Source: Agrobacterium cavarae
GTDB taxonomy: Bacteria > Pseudomonadota > Alphaproteobacteria > Rhizobiales > Rhizobiaceae
Direction of reading: 5' to 3'
Assembly: GCF_004310285.1 (NCBI RefSeq)
Contig: NZ_SISF01000034.1
Location: forward strand, 139,890-203,889
Length of the DNA stretch: 64,000 bases
Positions 51,664 to 60,016 of the stretch are shown here, in pieces. The first letter of the stretch is position 1, and every line of letters starts with the position of its first letter. The position numbers and the translations under genes were made by a program. The notes beneath the pieces are model-generated. The model worked only from the letters and a program-made list of their open reading frames with translations. It made no database searches and was not told the origin of the DNA.

Positions 51664-51900
51664 ATGTCTAAACAACAATCTTTGAGTGTAAGTGATCTTT
51701 CCAGAACCGTCGAAGAATTGGTTCGCCGTTTTGGTGCCTGGGCCACGCTGAAGGCGGCAGTTCTGGGTGCAATGAAGCATCGGCAGACGAGAAACCATGC
51801 CACGCATCTTAGCGATCGGCTTCGGCGGGATGCCGGCCTTCCGGTGCGCGAACCGATGCCTGGCCAGCCGCTGGTGCCGCCCTGGTTCCCTCGGTTCTAA
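51664..51900 (+). CDS. Small basic protein of unknown function
   Basis: A 78-residue frame: helical N-terminal half (VSDLSRTVEELVRRFGAWATLKAAVLGAMK) and an Arg/Pro-rich end (LRRDAGLPVREPMPGQPLVP). The middle HLSDRLRRDAGL recalls the DUF1127-like RDxGL element of small rhizobial regulators, but the classic signature is incomplete. The ribosome site is weak (GACGGGATGACCT). The stop is followed directly by a rhizobial intergenic repeat. Two minus-strand frames over it have no features. Confidence 0.6.
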   Translation: MSKQQSLSVSDLSRTVEELVRRFGAWATLKAAVLGAMKHRQTRNHATHLSDRLRRDAGLPVREPMPGQPLVPPWFPRF

Positions 51901-51995
51901 AGCATGGTCCACGCAAAAGTGGGCAGCGGTTTTGCGATAACGACTTGCGAGAAAACAAAGAGCGAAAGCGCAATAAGCGAATCCCAAAGATTGCG
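51901..51995. repeat. Rhizobial-type intergenic repeat element
   Basis: The string GCATGGTCCACGCAAAAGTG followed by GGCAGCGGTTTTGCGATAAC and further GCGAAAGCGC resembles the abundant AAAGTG-x-GCGGTTTT palindromic elements in intergenic regions of Agrobacterium, Rhizobium and Brucella. CGCAAAA and TTTTGCG within it are self-complementary. It begins at the stop of the preceding gene. Confidence 0.6.
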
Positions 51996-52059
51996 ACACG
52001 CTTTCGAGACCAAGCGCATCCACCGCTGCGCCATGCCTTATCGGTCTGCCGCAGCGGTT

Positions 52060-53229
52060 TTATTCCTGTTGAGGCTGTGCCCCTTTCAAGGCAGGATTTT
52101 TCAGGTCGATGCGGCTTGTCTCTTCCGGCAGAAACTGCGGGCCGACGATGCGCACCTTACTGTTCTTCGGATCGTATTCCCTTTTGGGGACGGGGGATGC
52201 CTTGGCCTCGACCTGCGGTGCGGGTTCGGGCGACGCTGGTGTGGGATTTTCCGTCTTCGGGGCAGGGATCCGGGTGATGCCGGAATAGGACTGATCAGGA
52301 GAGGATTGTGGCGCTCTCGCTTGCTCTTCCTGCTTCCTCATCTCTTGATGATAGGCCGCCATGTTGCAGGAACATGATGGTGAGCGTGTCGAGGGTGAGC
52401 CGTTGCGATAGGCAAAAGCCGTTGGCATCGACTTGTAAGGCTGACCGGTCTTGGCTGAGACCATATCGGAACTCTCTTGTCCGACCATGGAATGGTAGAA
52501 GAGTTCCGTCTCGGTGCCAGGGCACATCCGCTCGCACTGGGCAGCTTGAGCACTGAAATCCATCGGCGTCGCGTTGGAGGATATGGGGAAGAAGGCTCCG
52601 TCGCAGGTGCGCACGCAAAGCGTCCTCAAGCCGCCCTCGGCCGGCATATCTGGTGTCGGGCCGTAATTGCCAATGTCCCTTTGATTGTCATTGAAGGGGT
52701 CGGTGTAGCCACGGGGCTGGGCATCCAAGCCTGGGTCCGTCGATGCGTAATCGGGTGGCCGACGGTCGAGGCAGCCCTCCGCATCCAGCGCTGCCATGAT
52801 CCGATCCCACCGGTCGGCGGCTTCGGTGCGACGGCTCGCAAGCATACGATTGCGGTCTTCAGCGATCATGTCCCGTTCGGCTTCCGCTTGCGCCAGGGCA
52901 TCCGCGATATCACCGCAGATTTGCGCATTTGGATTTCCATAGACAATCACACTACCGGATGAGCAGCCGTAGCTCCTTAGATCGTTCTTGATGCGGCGGA
53001 TCACGAGGTTCTGCTGTGCCAGCGCATTGGCAAATTGCCGAACCTGCGCTGTGGTACCGATAACCTGGGTGGACTCTGCCGGTTGTCTCAGTTGTGCTTC
53101 GAGCGTTTCGCAGATGTCCTGCGCCTGCACGGCAACGGGTGCGACGAGGAGGGCGGCCAACAGGGAACCGATGAGACGGTTGCGGCGCGGCGCCGGGCGC
53201 CCATTCGTTTTCTGCAGGCCCGTCAGCAT
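52060..53229 (-). CDS. DUF2865 family secreted protein
   Basis: The 389-residue precursor has a signal peptide (LIGSLLAALLVAPVAVQAQ, about residues 20-38). A helical N-terminal part (CETLEAQLRQPAESTQVIGT, DMIAEDRNRMLASRRTEAADRWDRI) and the DUF2865 core with many cysteines follow: RTLCVRTCDGAFFPISSNAT, CERMCPGTETELFYHSM and CSCNMAAYHQEM. The last 80 residues are Pro/Ser/Lys-rich. The family is confined to Alphaproteobacteria and has no known function; the core Cys pairs suggest disulfides in the periplasm. It is single. Confidence 0.85.
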   Translation of the reverse strand: MLTGLQKTNGRPAPRRNRLIGSLLAALLVAPVAVQAQDICETLEAQLRQPAESTQVIGTTAQVRQFANALAQQNLVIRRIKNDLRSYGCSSGSVIVYGNPNAQICGDIADALAQAEAERDMIAEDRNRMLASRRTEAADRWDRIMAALDAEGCLDRRPPDYASTDPGLDAQPRGYTDPFNDNQRDIGNYGPTPDMPAEGGLRTLCVRTCDGAFFPISSNATPMDFSAQAAQCERMCPGTETELFYHSMVGQESSDMVSAKTGQPYKSMPTAFAYRNGSPSTRSPSCSCNMAAYHQEMRKQEEQARAPQSSPDQSYSGITRIPAPKTENPTPASPEPAPQVEAKASPVPKREYDPKNSKVRIVGPQFLPEETSRIDLKNPALKGAQPQQE

Positions 53230-53486
53230 TCAGTCCGCATCCCTTTCAACATCAATCACCAACGCTCGCGGCAGGATTAAGTTCAGGATAGCATAGGGCT
53301 GTGCCGCAATGCGGCAACAGCAGCTTCAAAATTGCGTTAATTCGAAGTGACGCAATAACGTCAGGCCTGAAGCGTGTCGCGATCGTTCAGATTCGCTCCT
53401 TACGCCGTAGGTCCTTGTTTCGACGCATGTTGTCATCGCAAAACCGCTGCACAATTTTGCTTGAACCATGCTTGAAACCCAGGCCA

Positions 53487-55802
53487 TCACATCGAAGGGT
53501 GCGATGCCTGGACGGCGGCAAGCGCTGCCATGTTGACCACGCCACGCGAGGTGACGGTGGGCGACAGGATATGTGCGGGCAGGGCCGTGCCAAGCAGGAT
53601 CGGCCCGACATGCAGACCTTCCGTCATGGTGCGCACGACGCCAAGCGAAATATTGGCCGAGTCCAGGTTCGGGAAGACCAAGAGGTTCGCCTCACCGGAC
53701 AAGGCGCTGTTGGGCATGGCGCGCTTGCGCAACATTTCCGAGAGCGCCGAACCACCCTGCATTTCGCCGTCGATTTCCAAATGAGGCGCCCTGTCGCGAA
53801 CGAGTTGAAGCGCTGCGCGCATCTTTCGGGCACTGACGGAATCACGCGAACCGAAGTTCGAATGGCTGGCAAGCGCGATCTTCGGGGTGATGCCGAAGCG
53901 CTTGATTTCCTTTGCGGCCAGGATCGCCATTTCTGCGACGTCTTCCGAGCTCGGATCGTAATTGACGAAGGTATCGGTCATGAAGAGCGCGCCACGCTGG
54001 GTGATCAGCAGGCTGAGGCCGCCGAACGATTGAACGCCCTCGCGCTTGCCGATGATCTGGTTGACATCGCGCAGGTGACGGTCAAACCGGCCTTCCAGAC
54101 CGCAGATCAGGGCATCGGCCTCACCGCGCTTGACGGAGAGAGCGCCGATGACGGTGGTGTTGGTACGAACGATCGTGCGTGCCGCTTCCGGGTTGATGCC
54201 GGCACGGCCGACCAGCGCGAAGTAGTCATCGACATAGTCGCGGTAGCGTGGATCGTCTTCCGGGTTGACCACGGCGAAATCCGTATTCGGGCGAATGCGC
54301 AGGCCGAAGCGCTTCAGGCGCGTTTCGATGATCTGCGGACGACCGATCAGGATCGGGATGCCGGTGCCTTCTTCCAAAAGCACCTGAGCGGCGCGCAGCA
54401 CGCGCTCATCTTCGCCTTCGGCAAAGATGATACGCTTCTTTTCCGCGCTCTTGGCACTGTTGAAGATCGGCTTCATGATGAAGCCGGAACGCCAGACGAA
54501 GCGGTTCAACTGATCGAGATAGGCATCGAAATCGGTGATGGGTCGCGATGCGACGCCACTTGCGGCGGCAGCGCGCGCGACGGCGGGGGCGATGCGCAGG
54601 ATAAGGCGTGGATCGAAAGGCGAGGGGATCAGGTAGTTCGGGCCAAAGACCGGCGTCTCTTCGCTATAGGCCTTGGCAGCGACTTCGGAGACTTCCTCGC
54701 GGGCCAGTTCGGCAATCGCGCGGACCGCCGCCATCTTCATCTCTTCATTGATGCTGGTTGCGCCGCAATCGAGCGCGCCGCGGAAGATGTAAGGGAAGCA
54801 GAGAACGTTGTTGACCTGGTTCGGGAAGTCCGAGCGACCGGTGCAGATCATTGCATCCGGGCGTGCAGCGCGTGCTTCTTCTGGCATGATTTCAGGCTTG
54901 GGGTTCGCCAGTGCCAGGATCAATGGCTTTTCTGCCATCTTTGCCAGAAGCTCGGGCTTCAGAACGCCTGCGGCCGAGAGACCGAGGAACACGTCTGCGC
55001 CCTCAATGGATTCGGCGAGCACGCGCTTGTCGGTCTTCTGCGCGTAGATTTCCTTCCATTCGTCCATTAACGTGTTGCGGCCGTCATAGACGAGGCCTTC
55101 AATGTCGTGGACCCAGAGGTTTTCGCGCTTGGCGCCCATCTCCACCAGCAGGTTGAGGCAGGCGAGAGCCGCTGCACCGGCACCTGATGCGACGATCTTG
55201 ACGTCCGACAAGGCCTTGCCGGCGAGTTCCAACGCGTTGGTGACGGCTGCCGCGACGATGATTGCTGTTCCGTGCTGATCGTCGTGGAAGACCGGGATGT
55301 TCATCTTGGCGCGCAGCTGGCGCTCGACTTCGAAACATTCGGGCGCCTTGATGTCTTCGAGATTGATGCCGCCGAAGGTGGGCTCAAGTGCCGAGATGGT
55401 GGAGACCATATCGTTGATGCCGGGCGCGTCGATTTCGATATCGAAGACGTCGATATTGGCAAATTTCTTGAAGAGGACGGCCTTGCCTTCCATCACGGGC
55501 TTCGACGCAAGCGGGCCGATATTGCCGAGACCGAGAACGGCGGTGCCGTTTGAAATCACCGCCACAAGGTTGGCGCGTGCAGTATATTGCGCCGCTGTTT
55601 CCGGATTTTCATGAATGGCAAGGCAGGGGGCGGCGACGCCCGGTGAATAGGCGAGCGCCAGATCGCGCTGGTTGCCGAGCGGCTTGGACGCCTGGATCTC
55701 AAGTTTACCCGGGCGAGGATAGCGATGGTAGAAGAGCGCCTGCTCATCCAGATCCGCATTGCTGCTCTTGTCTTGCGTCGTGCCCTTGTCCTGAGAACTC
55801 AT
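53487..55802 (-). CDS. maeB: NADP-dependent malic enzyme fused to a phosphotransacetylase-like domain
   Basis: Malic enzyme converts malate to pyruvate, feeding pyruvate and NADPH to the cell; in rhizobia the DME/TME pair is needed for dicarboxylate growth. The 771-residue product has the malic domain (about 20-430: YHRYPRPGKLEIQASKPL, KAPECFEVE, FHDDQHGTAIIVAAAV, NADP-type Rossmann near ASGAGAAALACL). A C-terminal phosphotransacetylase-like domain spans about 445-765 (IFAEGEDERVLRAAQVLLEEG); the latter is usually catalytically silent and regulatory. The ATG at 55802 is preferred; a GTG three codons upstream is possible. NAD versus NADP preference is not proven by sequence. Confidence 0.92.
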   Translation of the reverse strand: MSSQDKGTTQDKSSNADLDEQALFYHRYPRPGKLEIQASKPLGNQRDLALAYSPGVAAPCLAIHENPETAAQYTARANLVAVISNGTAVLGLGNIGPLASKPVMEGKAVLFKKFANIDVFDIEIDAPGINDMVSTISALEPTFGGINLEDIKAPECFEVERQLRAKMNIPVFHDDQHGTAIIVAAAVTNALELAGKALSDVKIVASGAGAAALACLNLLVEMGAKRENLWVHDIEGLVYDGRNTLMDEWKEIYAQKTDKRVLAESIEGADVFLGLSAAGVLKPELLAKMAEKPLILALANPKPEIMPEEARAARPDAMICTGRSDFPNQVNNVLCFPYIFRGALDCGATSINEEMKMAAVRAIAELAREEVSEVAAKAYSEETPVFGPNYLIPSPFDPRLILRIAPAVARAAAASGVASRPITDFDAYLDQLNRFVWRSGFIMKPIFNSAKSAEKKRIIFAEGEDERVLRAAQVLLEEGTGIPILIGRPQIIETRLKRFGLRIRPNTDFAVVNPEDDPRYRDYVDDYFALVGRAGINPEAARTIVRTNTTVIGALSVKRGEADALICGLEGRFDRHLRDVNQIIGKREGVQSFGGLSLLITQRGALFMTDTFVNYDPSSEDVAEMAILAAKEIKRFGITPKIALASHSNFGSRDSVSARKMRAALQLVRDRAPHLEIDGEMQGGSALSEMLRKRAMPNSALSGEANLLVFPNLDSANISLGVVRTMTEGLHVGPILLGTALPAHILSPTVTSRGVVNMAALAAVQASHPSM

Positions 55803-56035
55803 CTTTTTCACCGCTTTATTTCAATTGTCACGAAGGTCTTTGCATACAGCAAACAGTTCGACCGTACAGCCGTTTATTTGGCGGGTGGCATGCAAAAGCG
55901 AGAAAGGCGATATTCGCAAAAAGACCAGCGTCAGACCATGGAAGTGCCGCTTTGTCATCTTGCTGAAACACGAGTCTGGTTTTCCCAAGAGTGAAAGATT
56001 TCCAAACGCCTTTCATGAGACGAGGGGACGAGACC

Positions 56036-56866
56036 ATGGCCACGCAGACCGAAACCAGACACTTCAGGACGCTTTTCATTTCCGACGTGCATCTTGGCTC
56101 GAAAGCGGCCAAGACGGATTTTCTGCTGGACTTTCTGAAGTATCACGAGGCGGACACGATTGTGCTCGTTGGTGATATCATCGATGGTTGGCGCCTTCGC
56201 CGAAGCTGGTACTGGCCGCAGGGCTGCAACGACGTGGTGCAGAAGCTTTTGCGCAAGGCGCGCAAGGGCGCGCGCATCGTCTACATCCCCGGAAATCACG
56301 ACGAATTCTTACGCGAATTCCCCGGCACCCATTTCGGCGGCATCGAAGTGGCCGAGCGCATGATCCATGAGGCAGCGGACGGCAAGAAATATCTCGTGCT
56401 GCATGGCGACGAGTTCGACGTCGTCGTGCGCAATGCACGCCTTCTCGCTTACCTTGGTGACTGGGCCTACGATGCGGCGATTGCCGTCAACGTCGCGATC
56501 GCGGCGGTTCGCCGCCGTATCGGCCTGCCTTACTGGTCTTTCTCCGCCTGGGCGAAACTCCAGGTAAAGCATGCCGTCAACTTCATCGGCGAGTTCCAGC
56601 GTGTGGTAGCCGACGAGGCCCGGCGCAACAAGGTGGATGGTGTCATTTGCGGCCATATTCACCACGCGGTGATGGAGGATATCGACGGTATCCGCTACAT
56701 CAATACCGGCGACTGGGTGGAAAGCTGCACGGCCATTGTCGAGAACCTTGACGGCTCTTTCGAGCTGATCACCTGGATGCAGACCAGCGACAGCGCGGAA
56801 GAGCCAACGGTGCGCCAGCTGGAGCCGGTGATGTTTCCCAAGCTCGTTGATACAAAAGCGGCCTGA
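56036..56866 (+). CDS. LpxH-like metallophosphoesterase (UDP-2,3-diacylglucosamine diphosphatase family)
   Basis: The 276-residue protein has the calcineurin-like metal motifs FISDVHLGS, VGDIIDGW, IPGNHDEF, LHGDEFD and GHIHHAVMED, with the middle WAKLQVKHAVNFIGE helical cap. This matches the LpxH family, which makes lipid X from UDP-diacylglucosamine. Many alphaproteobacteria use LpxI for that step, so this protein may do something else, and I keep the family name only. The ATG at 56036 follows AGGGGAC; upstream in-frame starts are at 55991 and 56015. It is convergent with the epimerase gene, eight bases away. Confidence 0.82.
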   Translation: MATQTETRHFRTLFISDVHLGSKAAKTDFLLDFLKYHEADTIVLVGDIIDGWRLRRSWYWPQGCNDVVQKLLRKARKGARIVYIPGNHDEFLREFPGTHFGGIEVAERMIHEAADGKKYLVLHGDEFDVVVRNARLLAYLGDWAYDAAIAVNVAIAAVRRRIGLPYWSFSAWAKLQVKHAVNFIGEFQRVVADEARRNKVDGVICGHIHHAVMEDIDGIRYINTGDWVESCTAIVENLDGSFELITWMQTSDSAEEPTVRQLEPVMFPKLVDTKAA

Positions 56867-56874
56867 GGATGTCT

Positions 56875-57861
56875 TTATCCCCACAGCTCCGGCTGTGGCG
56901 GATGAACGAGGGAACCGTCATAGACAAGACCCGGCTCTCTATCGCGCGCCAAAAGCAGAGGGCCGTCAAGATCGGCAAAGGCCACGTCTTGCGCCAGTAG
57001 CACAGCGGGTGCCATGGCAAGCGACGTTCCCAGCATGCATCCCACCATGATCTGATAGCCGAGACGCTCGGCCTCCTGCTTCATCACCAAAGCCTCGGTA
57101 AGGCCACCTGTCTTGTCGAGCTTGATGTTGATCGCATCGTAACGATCGCGAAGGGATGCAAGGTCTCTTGTGAGGTGGACGCTCTCATCCGCGCAGATTG
57201 CCACGGGTCGCTTTATCGTTGCTAAAAACGCATCGTTGCCGGCTGGGAGAGGCTGCTCGATCAAGGAGATCCCGAGCTCCGCGGCAACGGCCATGTGGTG
57301 CTCTACATTGTCTTCACGCCATCCCTCGTTGGCATCGACGATGATTGCGGCATCTGGTGCTGCCGCACGAACGGCGCGTAGGCGCTCTTCGTCATCCTCT
57401 GTTCCCGTCTTTATCTTCAAGAGCGGGCGATGGGCATTTTCTCTGGTCTTCGCCGCCATCGTCTGCGCATCGGCGAGCGAAATCGTGTAAGCCGTCATCA
57501 AGGGTTTTGGAGCAGACGGCAAAAAATGAGCAAAGGCGGGTCTTCCGGAGAGCTTCGCTTCCAGATCCCACAAGGCGCAGTCGACGGCGTTGCGCGCAGC
57601 ACCTGGCTTCATGGCCTGCTGAAGATGCTCCCGGTCGAGCCCCGAAGCGATTGCCTTCGCAGCTGCGTCAATATCTGCCAGGACGCCTTCGATCGTTTCG
57701 CCATAGCGCGCGTAGGGGACGCACTCTCCCTGACCTTGGACGCCATTGTCGGAAATGGTGCAGGTCACCACATGGATTTCCGTGCGGCTTCCCCGCGAAA
57801 TGGTGAAGCTTCCTGCAACCGGGAAGATCTGCGCTGTGGCTTCGAGGTAACGGCTCATCAA
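56875..57861 (-). CDS. Dipeptide epimerase (enolase superfamily, L-Ala-D/L-Glu type)
   Basis: The 328-residue product is a muconate-lactonizing subgroup member. It has the KxK motif LLKIKTG near 147, metal ligands in DANEGWREDN, EQPLPAG and ADESVHLT, and the opposite Lys in NIKLDKTGG. This is the layout of L-Ala-D/L-Glu epimerase, which epimerises peptidoglycan dipeptides during wall recycling. Rhizobial members have also been described as N-acetyl-D-glutamate racemases, so the exact substrate is uncertain. It is single on the minus strand and divergent from the MCE operon. Confidence 0.88.
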   Translation of the reverse strand: MMSRYLEATAQIFPVAGSFTISRGSRTEIHVVTCTISDNGVQGQGECVPYARYGETIEGVLADIDAAAKAIASGLDREHLQQAMKPGAARNAVDCALWDLEAKLSGRPAFAHFLPSAPKPLMTAYTISLADAQTMAAKTRENAHRPLLKIKTGTEDDEERLRAVRAAAPDAAIIVDANEGWREDNVEHHMAVAAELGISLIEQPLPAGNDAFLATIKRPVAICADESVHLTRDLASLRDRYDAINIKLDKTGGLTEALVMKQEAERLGYQIMVGCMLGTSLAMAPAVLLAQDVAFADLDGPLLLARDREPGLVYDGSLVHPPQPELWG

Positions 57862-58003
57862 AATTGCCTTATAGTTGGGGGTAAAACCATGGAACCTGCA
57901 AAATATGTATCCATTTACGGTGCACCGCTGTGGCTTGCTGGTCCGGCAAAAGATATGAATCGTTAAGAGAATCTTTCAGTAAGCTGCATTCACGCGGAGA
58001 AAT

Positions 58004-59164
58004 ATGCAAGAACAGGAACCAGGCAAGCGGGTGGAACAGGCTGCAATCTCGGCGGATGAGAACGCGGAGCGCGGCGGCGCGCGCTACGTGCTCTCCGGTT
58101 CCTGGCGCAACGCGAACATCTCTCCCGTTCTGCCCGAACTCGACAAGATCGAGAAATCAGCTGCATCCGGGCCGATCACGATCGACCTTTCGGGTATCGA
58201 CCATATCGATACGACCGGTGCATGGATCCTCCATAGCCTGCGGAGCCGTCTGGAGAAGTCCGGCTCAAATGTCAGCTTCGAGGGCAACGAGAAGGTCGAG
58301 GAGATCATCACCTCGCTTCCCGATGAAGCGCCGCTGCCGCCGAAGGATACGCAAAAGCAGGGTATTTTAAGCCGCATCTTCGAACCCGTCGGACGCAATG
58401 TCGTCCAGGCGGGGTCGGACTTTATGGCCGGCATGTTTATTCTGGGCTCTGCTGTTCGTGGCGCGCAGATGAAGCTCGGCCGAGGGCGTGGCGTATCGCC
58501 TGCCGCCATCGTCAACCAGGTCGATCACATGGGTGTACGTGCGGTGCCCATCATTACGCTGATGTCGTTCCTGATCGGTGCGATCATCGCGCAGCAGGGC
58601 GCGTTCCAGCTCAGATATTTCGGCGCAGAAGTCTTTGTGGTCGACCTCGTCGGCATTCTCCAATTGCGTGAGATCGGCGTTCTTCTGACCGCTATCATGA
58701 TCGCCGGCCGGTCGGGCAGCGCGATTACCGCTGAGATCGGTTCGATGAAGATGCGCGAGGAAATTGATGCGCTGAAAGTCATCGGTCTCAATCCTGTCGG
58801 CGTTCTGGTGTTCCCACGTCTGGTGGCGCTCACCATCGCCTTGCCGCTTCTCACCATCATCGCCAATTTCTCGGCCTTGTTCGGCGCTGCGATCGTTTCG
58901 CTTATTTATTCGGGTATCACGTTTGAAGTGTTTCTCTCGCGTCTTCATAGTGCCGTGGAAGGTTCGACGATCGCGTCCGGCATGATCAAGGCGCCATTCA
59001 TGGCCCTGATCATCGGCATTGTGGCATCCGTCGAAGGAATGAAGGTTGGCGGCAGCGCGGAATCGCTCGGTCAACACGTGACGGCCTCGGTGGTCAAGTC
59101 AATCTTTGTCGTGATCCTCGTCGATGCGCTTTTCGCCATCTTCTATTCAGCCATCGATTTTTAA
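58004..59164 (+). CDS. mlaE: MlaE-type lipid transport permease fused to an N-terminal STAS domain
   Basis: The 386-residue protein begins with a STAS (MlaB-like) domain at about 30-110 (ITIDLSGIDHIDTTGAWILHSLRS, shown in part). It continues as the MlaE permease (about 130-386): QVDHMGVRAVPIITLMSFLIGAIIAQQ, IGVLLTAIMIAGRSGSAITAE and the EMG motif in the coupling segment MREEIDALKV. It moves phospholipids across or between membranes with the ATPase and MlaD encoded downstream. The STAS-permease fusion replaces the separate mlaB gene of E. coli. GGAGA precedes the ATG. It is the first gene of a four-gene operon. Confidence 0.93.
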   Translation: MQEQEPGKRVEQAAISADENAERGGARYVLSGSWRNANISPVLPELDKIEKSAASGPITIDLSGIDHIDTTGAWILHSLRSRLEKSGSNVSFEGNEKVEEIITSLPDEAPLPPKDTQKQGILSRIFEPVGRNVVQAGSDFMAGMFILGSAVRGAQMKLGRGRGVSPAAIVNQVDHMGVRAVPIITLMSFLIGAIIAQQGAFQLRYFGAEVFVVDLVGILQLREIGVLLTAIMIAGRSGSAITAEIGSMKMREEIDALKVIGLNPVGVLVFPRLVALTIALPLLTIIANFSALFGAAIVSLIYSGITFEVFLSRLHSAVEGSTIASGMIKAPFMALIIGIVASVEGMKVGGSAESLGQHVTASVVKSIFVVILVDALFAIFYSAIDF

Positions 59165-59174
59165 GGAGAGGGCT

Positions 59175-60014
59175 GTGGATCAAGGACAAGCAGTCGAGGA
59201 CAGGAAAGACAGCAAGACCGATCGCGAAGTCGTGCTTTCGGTGGAGGGCGTGACTGTCGGTTTTGGCGACAAGCTCGTGCTCGACAATCTCGATCTCGAT
59301 GTCTATCGCGGTGAAATTCTGGGCTTTATTGGTCCGTCCGGTGCCGGTAAATCGGTACTGATGCGCACTGTGCTGCGGCTCTTGCCGCGCCAGGGCGGTT
59401 CGATCAAGATCCTTGGGACTGACTATGACAAGGCCTCGGACGAAGAACGCATGGCGCTCGATACGCGTCTTGGTGTGCTCTTTCAGCAGGGCGCTCTCTT
59501 CTCCGGTCTGACTGTGAAAGAGAATATTCAGCTGCCGATGCGCGAATATCTCGATCTGCCGCAAAAGCTGATGGATGAGCTTGCGGCTTTGAAGATCGAG
59601 ATGGTGGGTTTGAAGCCGGATGCCGGCGACAAGTTTCCATCCGAACTTTCAGGCGGCATGATCAAGCGCGCGGCATTGGCGCGCGCTCTGGCGCTCGACC
59701 CGGACCTCGTCTTCCTGGACGAGCCGACATCGGGTCTCGATCCGATCGGGGCTGCAGAATTTGATATGCTGATTGCGCGCTTGCGCGATTCGATGGGTCT
59801 GACCGTCTACATGGTGACCCACGATCTCGACAGCCTGTTTTCAGTCTGCGACCGCATTGCCGTTCTCGGCAACAAGAAGGTGGCAGTCGAAGGTACACTC
59901 GAGGATATGTTCAATAACGACGATCCCTGGGTCCAATCATATTTCCGCGGAAAGCGGGCTCGCGCCGTCGTCCTTCCGGATGGCACGCAACAGATTCCGG
60001 GGAGTAACGGATAG
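59175..60014 (+). CDS. mlaF: MCE-system ABC transporter ATP-binding protein (MlaF)
   Basis: The 279-residue ATPase has Walker A GPSGAGKSVLMR, the Q-loop VLFQQGALFSGL, the signature ELSGGMIKRAALARALAL, Walker B LVFLDEPTSGLDP and the H-loop MVTHDLDSL. It drives the MlaE permease. A GTG at 59175 with AAGGAGAG about five bases upstream is the chosen start; the open frame to 59124 overlaps mlaE. The C-terminal YFRGKRARAV tail is usual for MlaF. The next gene starts three bases after the stop. Confidence 0.94.
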   Translation: MDQGQAVEDRKDSKTDREVVLSVEGVTVGFGDKLVLDNLDLDVYRGEILGFIGPSGAGKSVLMRTVLRLLPRQGGSIKILGTDYDKASDEERMALDTRLGVLFQQGALFSGLTVKENIQLPMREYLDLPQKLMDELAALKIEMVGLKPDAGDKFPSELSGGMIKRAALARALALDPDLVFLDEPTSGLDPIGAAEFDMLIARLRDSMGLTVYMVTHDLDSLFSVCDRIAVLGNKKVAVEGTLEDMFNNDDPWVQSYFRGKRARAVVLPDGTQQIPGSNG

Positions 60015-60016
60015 GC

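Noticed and set aside
51546..52023. Two minus-strand frames opposite the 78-residue gene
   Set aside because: No ribosome site or recognisable domain; they cross a repeat element.
53301..55070. 589-codon plus-strand frame opposite the malic enzyme gene
   Set aside because: Antisense shadow; no family, while the minus frame is a full malic enzyme.
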